From Crocinitomicaceae bacterium (GTDB lineage Bacteria > Bacteroidota > Bacteroidia > Flavobacteriales_D > Crocinitomicaceae): a DNA stretch of 64,000 bases. Shown here piece by piece: positions 9,384-18,424 of this stretch (within the stretch, counting starts at the first letter, position 1; every line of letters begins with the position of its first letter). The notes under the pieces are model-generated. The model did no database searches and was not told the DNA's origin. It saw nothing but the letters and a program-made list of their open reading frames with translations. The stretch spans positions 62,001-126,000 of the forward strand of contig JAQVCM010000008.1 in NCBI GenBank assembly GCA_028689775.1, written 5' to 3'. The position numbers were made by a program, and so were the translations under genes.

Positions 9384-9401
9384 AGAATGTTTTAAGTTCG
9401 A

Positions 9402-9671
9402 TTATGCCTCGGTAGTTTCAAAAGGTACTACTGATACGAACGAACGATTGTCTTTTTTCTTGCGAAATTCAACTAATCCATCTGTCAAAGCAAACAATGT
9501 ATGATCTTTACCGATCCCAACATTTGCTCCTGGGTGGTGTGCAGTACCGCGTTGACGAACAATAATGTTCCCAGCGATAGCAGCTTGACCTCCATAAATT
9601 TTAACGCCTAGACGTTTACTTTCTGACTCACGACCGTTTTTTGAACTACCCGCTCCTTTCTTATGTGCCAT
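9402..9671 (-). CDS. rpmA: 50S ribosomal protein L27
   Basis: An 89-residue L27 beginning [20 protein letters not shown], with the conserved GGQ and [11 protein letters not shown] blocks. Its N terminus reaches towards the peptidyl transferase centre of the large subunit. It begins at the second residue after initiator Met without the cleavable extension seen in Firmicutes. It follows rplU by 45 bases, the standard rplU-rpmA operon, and is closed by a strong terminator. Confidence 0.97.
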   Translation of the reverse strand: MAHKKGAGSSKNGRESESKRLGVKIYGGQAAIAGNIIVRQRGTAHHPGANVGIGKDHTLFALTDGLVEFRKKKDNRSFVSVVPFETTEA

Positions 9672-9716
9672 TTTTTTATTTTTTACATCTAATGTCTAAA
9701 CATTAGATAAGGTTAT

Positions 9717-10076
9717 TTACGCTTCTTTAGTTTCCTTAGTTTCTTTCTTCTCTTTCTTTGCAGAAGGAAGATTGATTCCAGAAATTGTTATCGCTGTAAA
9801 CGACTGACGGTGACCGTTTTTCTTTCTGTAACCCTTTCTTCTTTTCTTTCTGAAAACGATTACTTTATCACCTTTAACGTGCTCAATTACCTCTGCGGTA
9901 ATCAATGCTCCTTCTATAGCCGGGGCGCCTAATGTGATTGTTCCTTCGTTGTCTACTAAAAGCACTTTATCAAATTCTACTTTTGATCCTGCTTCAGCTT
10001 TCAATCTGTGAACAAAAACCTTTTGGTCTTTTTGCACTTTAATTTGCTGCCCTGCTATCTCTACAATTGCGTACAT
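9717..10076 (-). CDS. rplU: 50S ribosomal protein L21
   Basis: A 119-residue L21 ([20 protein letters not shown]) with the conserved [20 protein letters not shown]-binding stretch. It carries a short Lys/Glu/Thr-rich C-terminal tail of about 15 residues beyond the usual 103-residue core; such tails are common in Bacteroidota. It is the first gene of the rplU-rpmA operon, and a TATCTTTG promoter lies 27 bases upstream of its ATG. Confidence 0.96.
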   Translation of the reverse strand: MYAIVEIAGQQIKVQKDQKVFVHRLKAEAGSKVEFDKVLLVDNEGTITLGAPAIEGALITAEVIEHVKGDKVIVFRKKRRKGYRKKNGHRQSFTAITISGINLPSAKKEKKETKETKEA

Positions 10077-10102
10077 AGCTTATTTTATAATATAATGAGG
10101 GG

Positions 10103-10110
10103 CAAAGATA
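10103..10110 (-). promoter_or_regulatory. Promoter -7 element of rplU-rpmA
   Basis: TATCTTTG followed by GC on the minus strand, a full match to TAnnTTTG, 27 bases before the rplU start. Confidence 0.65.
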
Positions 10111-10181
10111 CATAAAAAAAGAATTGATAAAAGTTTTATGTTGAAAAGTTTTAAATATTTCTTTGTTTTTTTCAGAAATGA

Positions 10182-10233
10182 TTTTTTTATGCTGTGGATA
10201 CGCAATGCCTTGCGTATCCACAGCATAAAAAAA
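10182..10233. repeat. Perfect 24-bp inverted repeat with four-base loop
   Basis: The left arm (10182-10205, core ATGCTGTGGATACGCAA preceded by seven T) and the right arm (10210-10233) are exact reverse complements around TGCC. Because the outer bases are T and A runs, the hairpin could terminate transcription on both strands. A 24-bp perfect stem is longer than the other terminators in this window and is followed immediately by a second, independent terminator at 10238-10270. It may be a dispersed palindromic repeat. Confidence 0.8.
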
Positions 10234-10237
10234 TCCC

Positions 10238-10270
10238 AAAAAAAAGGGAGAAAATTTATTTTCTCCCTTT
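10238..10270 (-). terminator. Intrinsic terminator after the Bax-inhibitor-like gene
   Basis: GGGAGAAAA and TTTTCTCCC pair around a TTTA loop; on the minus strand the stem is followed by a run of eight T. It sits 21 bases after the stop of the folE/Bax-inhibitor operon. Confidence 0.85.
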
Positions 10271-10290
10271 CCAATAATTTTATAAAAATC

Positions 10291-11007
10291 CTAGTCTCTA
10301 TTCCCCATCAATCGCAACAGCGATAAAAACAAGTTAATAAACAAAATATACAAAGTCATTCCGCCAACCAAGGCTAATTTTCTTCTTTCAATTCCGTCCA
10401 ACATGTTGTCTTCAGCGGTGCTTTTTAACTTTTGCATCCAGTAAGCTGTCAAACCGGTGAAGATGAAAACTCCTGCGATTGAGATAACGAAGTCCATCAT
10501 ACCGCTTTTCATGAACATGTTTACAATCATTGCGATGAATAAACCGATGAAAGCCATGTATAAAAGACTTCCGAATTTAGTTAAATCGGTTTTAGTTGTA
10601 TAACCTAAAATGGCCATACCTCCAAACGCTCCTGCGGATACGAAGAAGGTGATCGCGATCGAGTTCATGGAATATGCCAAGAATACGGTGCTTAGCATCA
10701 ATCCCATTAATGCCGAATAAATAACGTATAAAAAGGTTAATGTCGGCAATGAAAATCGACGGTATCCTCCTTGAATAACAAAAGTTAAGACCAATGGAGA
10801 AAACATGATTACATAAAATAACGGACTGATTCCGCCAGTTTCATTTACGAAAAATTGCGCGAACAAATCGCTAGAGCTACCAACGTAATAGGCAATTGCT
10901 CCTGAAATTGTAAGGGCCATGAACATGTAACCATACACATTCTTGAAGAAATCACGTGTCAATTCACGTGTCATTCCTTCATGCTGTTGATCTAAATAAT
11001 TTTCCAT
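10291..11007 (-). CDS. Bax inhibitor-1 / YccA family membrane protein
   Basis: A 238-residue integral membrane protein with about seven hydrophobic helices, starting after a short cytoplasmic N terminus (MENYLDQQHEGMTRELTRDFFKNVYGYMF). It matches the Bax inhibitor-1 (TMBIM, YccA/YbhL) family, including the polar end of the last helices (NLFLSLLRLMG). Bacterial members act in the inner membrane; some behave as pH-gated calcium leak channels and E. coli YccA modulates FtsH. The gene begins 11 bases after folE and is probably co-transcribed, although no functional link is evident. Confidence 0.9.
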   Translation of the reverse strand: MENYLDQQHEGMTRELTRDFFKNVYGYMFMALTISGAIAYYVGSSSDLFAQFFVNETGGISPLFYVIMFSPLVLTFVIQGGYRRFSLPTLTFLYVIYSALMGLMLSTVFLAYSMNSIAITFFVSAGAFGGMAILGYTTKTDLTKFGSLLYMAFIGLFIAMIVNMFMKSGMMDFVISIAGVFIFTGLTAYWMQKLKSTAEDNMLDGIERRKLALVGGMTLYILFINLFLSLLRLMGNRD

Positions 11008-11018
11008 TTTTTTAAAGC

Positions 11019-11603
11019 TTAATGTAAATTTGATTTTACTAAATTAATAAATTCTTTTCTGGTAGCATCATTCTTCAAGAAAACTCCTGTGAACGCGCTG
11101 GTTGTTGTTACTGAATTTTGTTTTTGAATTCCGCGCATTTGCATGCACATGTGAGCACATTCGATCACCACCGCAACGCCCAATGGTTTTAGTGTTTCTT
11201 GAATGCAATCTCTGATTTCAATTGTCAAACGTTCTTGAACTTGCAATCTTCTTGCGAACGCGTCAACCACTCTTGGAATTTTGCTCAAACCAACGATTGT
11301 TCCGTTTGGAATGTATGCGATGTGCGCTTTTCCAAAAAATGGAAGCATGTGGTGCTCGCAAAGGGAATACAATTCAATGTCTTTCACAATCACCATTTCA
11401 GAATAATCTTCTTGAAACAAGGCGCCTCTCAAGATTTCTGCAGGATCGATTTTACTTCCGTGTGTCAAAAATTGAAGTGATTTTGCAACTCTCTCCGGAG
11501 TTTTGAGCAACCCTTCTCTTTGTGGGTCTTCTCCTAAATCTAAAAGAATGTCGTTGTAAACGCCAGCTATTTTTTCTGTAATTTCTTCTTTTGTAATGTC
11601 CAT
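11019..11603 (-). CDS. folE: GTP cyclohydrolase I
   Basis: This 194-residue enzyme converts GTP to 7,8-dihydroneopterin triphosphate, the entry to folate, tetrahydrobiopterin and queuosine precursors. The zinc-site motif [22 protein letters not shown] region (core CEHHMLPF) and the second cysteine in [10 protein letters not shown] are present, so this is the zinc-dependent FolE rather than FolE2. It lies just upstream of the Bax-inhibitor-like gene on the minus strand, with a PTPS homologue about 200 bases further upstream on the same strand. That placement fits a pteridine pathway cluster. Confidence 0.96.
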   Translation of the reverse strand: MDITKEEITEKIAGVYNDILLDLGEDPQREGLLKTPERVAKSLQFLTHGSKIDPAEILRGALFQEDYSEMVIVKDIELYSLCEHHMLPFFGKAHIAYIPNGTIVGLSKIPRVVDAFARRLQVQERLTIEIRDCIQETLKPLGVAVVIECAHMCMQMRGIQKQNSVTTTSAFTGVFLKNDATRKEFINLVKSNLH

Positions 11604-11811
11604 TTCTGTTTGTTTTTTAGCGTCTAAAGTAGCTGATGATGAATGATCTATCTTTTAAGTTATTGAACGCGAAATTAATGTTGTTAAGTTTTGCTCAAAT
11701 ATAACGAGTTATCTAGTCGCTCGCTTTTATTTAGTAAAAAATTAAGAAACTAGATCGCATTGTCAAATTGGACTTGATCTATTTAAAAAACAAAAACTCG
11801 TATAATTCAAT

Positions 11812-12243
11812 CTAAAACGGTTCTTTTCCTCCAAAATATTCCACTGAATTATTTTCAGTTTCTTCTAGTCTTAATTTTGCCAAGGTTCCACCTTCAACTT
11901 GGATTGACTTTTCAAGAATTTCCCAAATTTGAATGATCAAATTTTCTGTCGATGGCAACATTCCTTTTAAGAATGGAACATCTAAGTTTAAGTTTTTATG
12001 ATCCAAGGCTTCGATAATATCGCGCTTGATGATTTTACTCAAGGTTTTTAAGTCAATTACAAAACCAGTTTCCGGACTTGCAATTCCTTTTACGGTAACG
12101 AATAAATTGAAATTATGTCCGTGCCAGTTTTTATTGCTGCATTTTCCAAAAACTTCTTCGTTTTTTTCGGCACTCCACTCTTCTCTCCACAGCTTGTGCG
12201 CTGCGTTAAAGTGTTCTTTTCTAATGATGTAAACTGTTTTCAC
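11812..12243 (-). CDS. 6-pyruvoyl-tetrahydropterin synthase / QueD homologue, copy 1
   Basis: A 143-residue PTPS-fold enzyme. Zinc ligands appear in FNAAH and WHGHNF, the catalytic cysteine in FGKCSNKN, and the Asp-His pair in ALDHKNLNLD. The spacing CxxxxxHGHN is that of animal-type PTPS, not the CxxxHGH of E. coli QueD. It could act on dihydroneopterin triphosphate, the FolE product, to make tetrahydrobiopterin precursors or carboxytetrahydropterin. I chose the GTG at 12243 because a consensus TATCTTTG promoter element sits at 12261-12268, inside the longer TTG-started frame. A second homologue lies at 23830. Confidence 0.85.
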   Translation of the reverse strand: MKTVYIIRKEHFNAAHKLWREEWSAEKNEEVFGKCSNKNWHGHNFNLFVTVKGIASPETGFVIDLKTLSKIIKRDIIEALDHKNLNLDVPFLKGMLPSTENLIIQIWEILEKSIQVEGGTLAKLRLEETENNSVEYFGGKEPF

Positions 12244-12260
12244 GCTTTTTATATAAAGTG

Positions 12261-12268
12261 CAAAGATA
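12261..12268 (-). promoter_or_regulatory. Promoter -7 element of PTPS copy 1
   Basis: TATCTTTG followed by C on the minus strand, 17 bases before the GTG start. It overlaps the longer TTG-started reading frame and so supports the shorter protein. Confidence 0.6.
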
Positions 12269-12319
12269 GACAATCTATTTCTTGAAACGAATAGGAGGAT
12301 TGCAAATTTCTATCTAGGA

Positions 12320-13582
12320 TTAAAATAGTTTGATTTTTGAAATGGATTTCTCGTAAGTTTCTGCTGTTTTTGCGAACCATTTACTTTTCGGATACTTGTT
12401 TTTCAGTGCTTTTGCAAGTGCAATGTTGAGAAGTGCTCCTTCAATCTGGTAGCCTTCTTTACTCAAATGCAGTCCGTCTTTTGAAGCCAGGTTTAACTCT
12501 TGCCAATTTGCATTGCTGTCAAAACCTCCCATAATGGAATGGAAATCCCAAGCTGAGACTTGCATGGATTTTGTTGCTTGCTGAATGCAATTCAAGACGA
12601 GTTTTTCTGAATCTGGACGTTTGTTGTCGTATTTCGTGTCTGGTGGAAACGTAATGAGGAACTTTGTCTTTGGAACGAGTTTTCGAATCTCAGAAATAAG
12701 TTGATTGATTGTTTTTTGATAGGTTACAGAATCTATATTTTTCCGATAGGCATCGTTTGAGCCGAGTGAAAAAATGATTAAATCAGCTTGTAAATCCTCT
12801 ACTTGTGCTTTAAATAAAGGACTAAGCGTTGCGAAAAATTGATATTGATTTCCTGAAACGCCAAACGCATGGTAGTCGATACCTTCTGTTTTTAACTGAT
12901 TCATTGAAACTCCGTAAATGGAAAACTGGTTTGCAGTCGCAGTCAATCTCACAATTTCAACGTTGATTTCAGAAGCTTCTTCGGGTAGCGTAATGGTTGT
13001 ATAAGCAGTTATTTGCTTATTGTCTATCGTTTGAATAACTGCACCATCACAGCGGATTTGAAATAAAGAATCTAGCTTCTGATGATAAATCGTCACTGTT
13101 TTTATCTTTGAAAGTCCTTTGAAAGCAAATTGAATGTTGCTGATTGAATCAACAGTTTGAGCACTAGCGCCAGTTACTCCAACCTGAATGGTAGAATCGG
13201 ATTTGCTATTGGTTGCGCATTTCCAGTTTGATTTTGATTGAATGTTAATTCCAGCAGGATTGTAACCTCCTGATAAAATATTTGGAAAAAAGAATCCCAA
13301 TTCACTTCCACCAAATTCTGCTTGCAATCCTTCTCGAATGGCATTGCTAAAATGTCCCATTTGAACATGTGAATCGCCAATGTGAAGAATTCGGATCGGA
13401 GCTGTGTTTTCTTTCTTTTTCTCCAAGTCATACAGGCGATCCAAGATGGATGCTAGTTGCTGTTCATTCGAAATCAAATTGCGATCCATCTGAATTAATT
13501 CACGTTTTTTTTTCGGAGAATTGATGCTGCAACTAGCAAGTAACATAAAAATGAAAGTCAAGCCAAGATACGTGTTTTTCAT
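12320..13582 (-). CDS. SGNH/GDSL-type hydrolase lipoprotein
   Basis: A 420-residue protein with a lipoprotein signal (MKNTYLGLTFIFMLLASC; lipobox LASC). The SGNH blocks are in order: ILHIGDSHVQ (block I, catalytic Ser), a glycine-containing block II in the middle, SLGSNDAYR (block III, GxND-like), and DGLHLSKEGY (block V, catalytic Asp-His). The central insertion of about 150 residues between blocks I and III looks beta-rich. Proteins of this shape in Bacteroidota are often peptidoglycan or polysaccharide O-acetyl esterases, but the substrate cannot be told from sequence. It is predicted to be anchored to the outer or inner membrane on the periplasmic side. Confidence 0.85.
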   Translation of the reverse strand: MKNTYLGLTFIFMLLASCSINSPKKKRELIQMDRNLISNEQQLASILDRLYDLEKKKENTAPIRILHIGDSHVQMGHFSNAIREGLQAEFGGSELGFFFPNILSGGYNPAGINIQSKSNWKCATNSKSDSTIQVGVTGASAQTVDSISNIQFAFKGLSKIKTVTIYHQKLDSLFQIRCDGAVIQTIDNKQITAYTTITLPEEASEINVEIVRLTATANQFSIYGVSMNQLKTEGIDYHAFGVSGNQYQFFATLSPLFKAQVEDLQADLIIFSLGSNDAYRKNIDSVTYQKTINQLISEIRKLVPKTKFLITFPPDTKYDNKRPDSEKLVLNCIQQATKSMQVSAWDFHSIMGGFDSNANWQELNLASKDGLHLSKEGYQIEGALLNIALAKALKNKYPKSKWFAKTAETYEKSISKIKLF

Positions 13583-13621
13583 TTTTCTAGAATTTAGAAT
13601 CCAAAAGTAGTTTTTTCCAAT

Positions 13622-14563
13622 TTAGGAGCGTGATTTTTTAAGCAGTTTTATGAAATTGATATCCTTTTTGCTGGAAAAGAAATTCACGGTAAAAACTCCA
13701 ATGATGATGATGGCCATTGATCCAACTTGATTCATGTTGATGTTTTCGCCAATCAAAAAGCCTATGAATATAGCAACAATTGGAATGAAATAGGTCACAC
13801 TACTTGAAAAGATGGTTGTCGAATTGGCAATCAATTTATTAAAGATAATACCAGAAAATGCAGTACCAACCAATGCTAAAATCGAGATGAAAAATAATCC
13901 TTCGATTGCTTTTGGAGAGCTTTGAATTACTTCGTGTGTTCCGCTGGCGAATAAAACAAAATAGGCTGGAACAATGAATGATCCGTAACACAAAGCGGTT
14001 ACTTCCATTGGTTTAAAGTCACTTAATTTGAATTTGATCAAGTTCATGGAAATTCCATAAAACAAGGTCGCTAAAACAATTGCTAAAATGTGAGACCACG
14101 ATCCCGTAAAGGAGATGTTGTACCCGGAAAACATCAATAATACACTTCCTGTAATGGCTACAAATGTTCCGAATACTTGAATCGGTTTCATTTTCTGACC
14201 AAAAATCAAAACACTAATAATGACGGTAAAAATAGGTGTGAAGCTGTTTAACATTCCCGCAAATCCAGATGAAACTTCTGTTTCTGCATACGTGAATAAG
14301 AACGCAGGCATAAAGTTAGCAGTCATTCCGATGATGAAAAACAACAAGAATTTTTTCAGGTTCTTAATTTTCTTAAACGCCATGATGGTAAATGGCAACA
14401 ACGCTGTTGAAGCGATTGCCATCCGAAGTGCTGCCACTTGGGTGTGTGTAAAAATTGGAGTTCCGTCTAAAGCGGTCATTCCTCTTTTCATCAGGATGAA
14501 TGAACTTCCCCAAATGAAAGATAATAAAACGAGCAATGACCAGCTCAAGATGTTTTTAGACAT
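13622..14563 (-). CDS. EamA/DMT-family transporter
   Basis: A 313-residue inner-membrane protein with ten predicted hydrophobic helices arranged as two EamA repeats. The first contains SFIWGSSFILMKRGMTAL near residues 14-32, the second begins around residue 150. It belongs to the drug/metabolite transporter superfamily, typically exporters of amino acids or other small metabolites. The substrate is not readable from sequence. It is flanked by the dsbD genes and the SGNH lipoprotein, all on the minus strand, without an obvious functional link. Confidence 0.9.
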   Translation of the reverse strand: MSKNILSWSLLVLLSFIWGSSFILMKRGMTALDGTPIFTHTQVAALRMAIASTALLPFTIMAFKKIKNLKKFLLFFIIGMTANFMPAFLFTYAETEVSSGFAGMLNSFTPIFTVIISVLIFGQKMKPIQVFGTFVAITGSVLLMFSGYNISFTGSWSHILAIVLATLFYGISMNLIKFKLSDFKPMEVTALCYGSFIVPAYFVLFASGTHEVIQSSPKAIEGLFFISILALVGTAFSGIIFNKLIANSTTIFSSSVTYFIPIVAIFIGFLIGENINMNQVGSMAIIIIGVFTVNFFSSKKDINFIKLLKKSRS

Positions 14564-14583
14564 AAAAAAGTGTCAGATAATAT

Positions 14584-16686
14584 TTATTTTTTCGTGAAAT
14601 TGTTCACACCTTCTGACAATAATTCTAAGTATTTGTCAACATTAGGAGTATATCCAAATGGTTCGATTAAATCGTTACCTTCTGGATCCGTGACTACATA
14701 CAAAGGTTGACTCAACTGTCCATAACGACGCACTTGAAAATCTCCCCATTTGTTTCCAACGGTTCTCATTTCACTTTCCAAAGCTTTGGAATATTTCCAT
14801 TCTTCTTTCGGTAATTTGGTTTTGTCATCAATGTACAACGAGATAATCACCACGTCATTTCTAAGAATCGGACTCACTTTCGGATCTGTCCAAATTGTGG
14901 ATTCTGTTCTACGACAGTTTGGACAATTATAACCTGTAAAGTCTAACAAAATTGGCTTATTTGCTTTCTTTGCATACTCTTGACCTTTCTCTAAATCGTG
15001 GAAAACATAAATGTCACCATCCACTTCGTGCATGTCTTTTTTGTACTGTGCAAAAAGCGTATCTGTTGCCATTGCACCACCACCATTCGATTCACCTCGT
15101 ACGAATCTAAAGTTATCTTCGGAGTGTGTTCTTGGTGGAGCAATTCCGTCAATCAAACGCAAAGGCGCACCCCACATTCCTGGGATTAAGTAAACGGTGA
15201 AAACCAAGGCAGTTAATGCGAACATGAAACGAGTTACTGATAATTTTACGATTGGTGTATCGTGTGCAAACTGGATTTTACCAAGTAAGTAAAGTCCGAT
15301 TGTTAAGAATACGGCGATCCAAATGGCGATGAAAACTTCTCTTGTTAAGATTCCCCAGTGGTATGCTAAATCTACTCCTGATAAGAACTTGAAAGCCAAA
15401 GCAAGTTCTAATAATCCAAGAACGACTTTCACCGAGTTCAACCAACCACCTGATTTTGGCAATGAATTTAACCATCCTGGGAAAATTGCAAACAAGGTAA
15501 ACGGAATCGCAAGTGCCAAGGCAAATCCTGCCATTCCAACTGCTGGACCCATCATTCCACTTTGAGAAGATTCTACTAATAATGTTCCGATAATTGGACC
15601 AGTACAAGAGAATGAAACCAAACTCAGTGTAAATGCCATGAAAAAGATTCCGATTAATCCTCCTTTATCTGATTTTTCATCTGCTTTATTAACCCAAGAA
15701 CTAGGCAATTGAATTTCAAAAGCTCCCAAGAAAGAGAAAGCAAACACCATAAAGATTACGAAGAAGAATAAGTTCATCCAAACGTTGGTGGATAAATCAT
15801 TCAATCCTGCAGGTCCCATAATTGCAGTAATAATCAATCCAATTGCAACGTAAATTACGATGATTGAAACCCCATAAAGCAAGGCGTTGATGATTCCTTT
15901 TTTACGGGTTCCAGATTGTTTTGTGAAGAAGGTTACGGTCATTGGAATCATTGGGAACACGCAAGGCGTCAACAAAGCAATTAATCCACCACCAAATCCA
16001 GTGATGAAAATCAGCAACCAAGAGAAATCTTTCGCTTCTTCGTCTCCAGCTTTGGAAGCTGTTTTTTCAAGGTCTATACTTTCTTTTCCTTGTGTTGTAT
16101 CAGCAGTTTCAGGCGTAAATGTTTCCGTTAGTTCTCCAGCCACCGTTGCTTGAGGTTCCGTTTCGGTACTGATTTCAGGTGTTGTTGGCGTAGCATCTGC
16201 TATTTTAAAATCTTTGAAATTCACTTTGATGTCTTTTTCAACAAAAACACATCCGTTGTCATCACAAATTTGACCTGAGAAAGCAAAAGTTAAATCAAAT
16301 GACTTGTCTGTTAGTACTTCTATTTCTTGAATAAATTCAACATTTTTTTCAAACCACAAACTAGTTCCAAATTCATCTTTGTGAATCAGTGGCTTTTTAG
16401 AATCTTTTAACTTGCCAATTAATTTGATGTTTTTGGAAGGTTCCAACAATTCAATAGCAGTCGGTTGACCTGTAAAATCTGCTTTCGCAGGATCGTGATC
16501 GACTGAAAATATATGAAAACCAGAAACGACAGTTGCTTTGATGATTAAAGTTGCTTTGTTGTCTGCTTTTTTCACCAAGCGATGATCCAATGTCAATTGA
16601 TTTTTCCAAGGTTGCGCAAAAGCGGACGAAAAAATGAATAGAGAAAGAATTAAAAAGAGGTGTGATTTGATGTTCTTGAATTTCAT
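14584..16686 (-). CDS. dsbD: Thiol:disulfide interchange protein DsbD
   Basis: A 700-residue inner-membrane protein that carries electrons from cytoplasmic thioredoxin to the periplasm. After a signal peptide (about 1-24) comes the DsbD-alpha domain with a redox pair in QICDDNGC (C141, C146). Eight or so membrane helices follow with the conserved cysteines in LLTPCVFPMIP and SFSCTGPIIG, then a C-terminal thioredoxin-like domain with CPNC. All three redox pairs are present. I chose the ATG at 16686, which gives a clean signal peptide and begins 10 bases after the preceding stop; the longer frame would add 14 residues overlapping the upstream gene. The preceding gene encodes an extra alpha-type domain. 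Confidence 0.92.
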   Translation of the reverse strand: MKFKNIKSHLFLILSLFIFSSAFAQPWKNQLTLDHRLVKKADNKATLIIKATVVSGFHIFSVDHDPAKADFTGQPTAIELLEPSKNIKLIGKLKDSKKPLIHKDEFGTSLWFEKNVEFIQEIEVLTDKSFDLTFAFSGQICDDNGCVFVEKDIKVNFKDFKIADATPTTPEISTETEPQATVAGELTETFTPETADTTQGKESIDLEKTASKAGDEEAKDFSWLLIFITGFGGGLIALLTPCVFPMIPMTVTFFTKQSGTRKKGIINALLYGVSIIVIYVAIGLIITAIMGPAGLNDLSTNVWMNLFFFVIFMVFAFSFLGAFEIQLPSSWVNKADEKSDKGGLIGIFFMAFTLSLVSFSCTGPIIGTLLVESSQSGMMGPAVGMAGFALALAIPFTLFAIFPGWLNSLPKSGGWLNSVKVVLGLLELALAFKFLSGVDLAYHWGILTREVFIAIWIAVFLTIGLYLLGKIQFAHDTPIVKLSVTRFMFALTALVFTVYLIPGMWGAPLRLIDGIAPPRTHSEDNFRFVRGESNGGGAMATDTLFAQYKKDMHEVDGDIYVFHDLEKGQEYAKKANKPILLDFTGYNCPNCRRTESTIWTDPKVSPILRNDVVIISLYIDDKTKLPKEEWKYSKALESEMRTVGNKWGDFQVRRYGQLSQPLYVVTDPEGNDLIEPFGYTPNVDKYLELLSEGVNNFTKK

Positions 16687-16696
16687 AGGTTCTTTT

Positions 16697-17134
16697 TTAT
16701 TTGGTAATCTGAATGGTGAATTTTTCATCTGTAGGTGGAATGCATCTTACGTCGTTGCAAGCCATGTATAGTATGACGCCATTTAAATTTGTTGTTTGCG
16801 TTGTTTTTATTTTTTGTTTGAAAGTAACTTGTTTTTCAAAATAATCAAGTGAAGCGTCAAAAGTTGGATCGTATTTATGAATTGCTTTTGGTTCCAATAT
16901 ATTTCCAATCAAGGTAAAACCGGAATTGTTTTCAAATGTAAACGTGGTTGGAATGGGGCCAAGATCTGAAGCAACAAACTGACTGTAAATATGCCATCCT
17001 TCTTCTATATTTGCTTGAATTTCTATTTCTGAAGTTTTTTCATTGAAACTCGTGAACCATGTAACCACGTTTTCTTGTGCGTTTGCATGAAAAGTCAATG
17101 TTGTAACGACGATAAAAAAGAAAATCCGTTTCAT
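16697..17134 (-). CDS. Secreted DsbD-alpha-like domain protein
   Basis: A 145-residue protein with a signal peptide (MKRIFFFIVVTTLTFHANAQ) followed by a single domain like the N-terminal alpha domain of DsbD. It has GWHIYSQF near the start and a cysteine pair in ACNDVRC near the end, the position used for disulfide exchange. It sits directly upstream of dsbD (10-base gap to the chosen dsbD start) and probably takes electrons from, or relays them within, that system in the periplasm. The longer frame starting at 17149 adds five residues; I prefer 17134 because the signal peptide then starts normally. Confidence 0.82.
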   Translation of the reverse strand: MKRIFFFIVVTTLTFHANAQENVVTWFTSFNEKTSEIEIQANIEEGWHIYSQFVASDLGPIPTTFTFENNSGFTLIGNILEPKAIHKYDPTFDASLDYFEKQVTFKQKIKTTQTTNLNGVILYMACNDVRCIPPTDEKFTIQITK

Positions 17135-17280
17135 TTTGATAAATTGCAAAAGCTCTATTTTAAACTTTTCTCAAAATTACAAAATGAAACGGATAATGTT
17201 GTTAACGAGTTCTTAATAATTATTGGTTTCAAAATGAGACCTTTCTTGATTTAATTATTTTTAATTGCTTGATTATCAAT

Positions 17281-17559
17281 TTAAAATTTTATTTCTTGTA
17301 TTCTATCTATTGGAATCCAAATACCACCTTTTAGAAGGATGTATTTATTTCCTACGGCCCAAATGGTTGTTTCTACGCGCTTTGACCCTTCGCTGTCGTG
17401 GAAGTAAATCGAGACTTTGGTGTGATATCCATTTCCCAATCGCATCGCTTGATTTAATTGTTGAATTAAATCTGGATGTTGCTTGAATTTTTTTTCTCCC
17501 AGAAAAGATAACGATCCAATCGATTCTTTTTCAATTGTTTTGATTTGTAGTAGTTCCAT
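17281..17559 (-). CDS. Conserved hypothetical protein, 92 residues
   Basis: A small soluble protein with no signal peptide, membrane segment or motif I recognise. It is rich in beta-prone residues (VSIYFHD, TIWAVGNKYILLKGGIWIPIDRIQEIKF), which suggests a small beta barrel or sandwich. It stands alone between the dsbD pair and kdsB on the same strand. I support it as a gene because it has an ATG start, typical composition and no competing frame, but I can assign no function. Confidence 0.6.
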   Translation of the reverse strand: MELLQIKTIEKESIGSLSFLGEKKFKQHPDLIQQLNQAMRLGNGYHTKVSIYFHDSEGSKRVETTIWAVGNKYILLKGGIWIPIDRIQEIKF

Positions 17560-17686
17560 TCCCCATTGATTTAGAGCAGAAATGTAGGACTAACAAATGA
17601 TAAAACCAAATTTTGATGTTGAAATTTCTTCTTAAATCAAATGCTTTTATTCAACTGATTGTTTGATAGTTCGTTGTGTTGATTTT

Positions 17687-18424
17687 TTAAAGTCGATTCA
17701 GTACACTTGCTACATCGTCCGGACTGTCAATGTTGGGTGTTTCAATCGTTGTGTATGCAACGTGAATCGGAAAACCGTGGTACAACCAACGCAATTGTTC
17801 TAAAGATTCAATCTTTTCCAATGAAGTTGGCGACAAGTGTGTTAAGGCAGTTAATACTTTTGCGCGGTACGCATACACACCAATGTGTCTGAGGAAAGGA
17901 TAAAATTCGAGCGGATCTTTTGAGAAATTGTTGAAGTTTGGAATGGAACTTCTCGAAAAATAGAGGGCTTTGTCGTTTTTGTCAACCACAATCTTAATTC
18001 GATTTGGATTCAAGATGTCTTCCATTGATTTGGTTTTAATTCCCAAGGTTGCAATCTGAATTTCTTCTTTCTCAAACACGTCAATCAAGGTGTCTAATTG
18101 TCTATAATCGATTAGCGGTTCGTCTCCTTGAATGTTAATTACTACATCAACATCCTTAAAGTGTTCTAAAACTTCTCCGCAACGATCTGTTCCTGAAATG
18201 TGTTCTTCTCGCGTCATGATCACCTTTCCACCAAAACGAACTACTTCGTCGTAAATTCGTTGATCGTCGGTTGCTACCACAACGGTTGTTATCAAGGAAG
18301 AAAGACTGGCACCTTCATAAACTCGTTGAATCATGGTTTTACCTTTCAGATCCAATAATGGTTTTCCAGGAAAGCGAGAGGAGCCATATCGAGCAGGAAT
18401 AATTCCGAGAACATTCAATTTCAT
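17687..18424 (-). CDS. kdsB: 3-deoxy-manno-octulosonate cytidylyltransferase (CMP-Kdo synthetase)
   Basis: A 245-residue nucleotidyltransferase that activates Kdo with CTP for lipid A-core assembly in the cytoplasm. Diagnostic blocks are IIPARYGSSRFPGKPL at the N terminus, VVVATDDQRI, VINIQGDEPLID (metal-binding acidic region) and RHIGVYAYRA. Length matches the family. It appears to be a single-gene unit on the minus strand, divergent from dprA. Its presence shows the cell makes a Kdo-containing lipopolysaccharide, in keeping with lptB later in the window. Confidence 0.96.
   Translation of the reverse strand: MKLNVLGIIPARYGSSRFPGKPLLDLKGKTMIQRVYEGASLSSLITTVVVATDDQRIYDEVVRFGGKVIMTREEHISGTDRCGEVLEHFKDVDVVINIQGDEPLIDYRQLDTLIDVFEKEEIQIATLGIKTKSMEDILNPNRIKIVVDKNDKALYFSRSSIPNFNNFSKDPLEFYPFLRHIGVYAYRAKVLTALTHLSPTSLEKIESLEQLRWLYHGFPIHVAYTTIETPNIDSPDDVASVLNRL

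Noticed and set aside
10039..10326. Several overlapping short frames on both strands around the palindrome
   Set aside because: They are products of the inverted repeat, which reads similarly on both strands, and of the terminators.
11604..11811. Possible preQ1 riboswitch or other leader between folE and the first PTPS gene
   Set aside because: No conserved stem or pseudoknot pattern could be found; AT-rich filler with a near-consensus promoter only.
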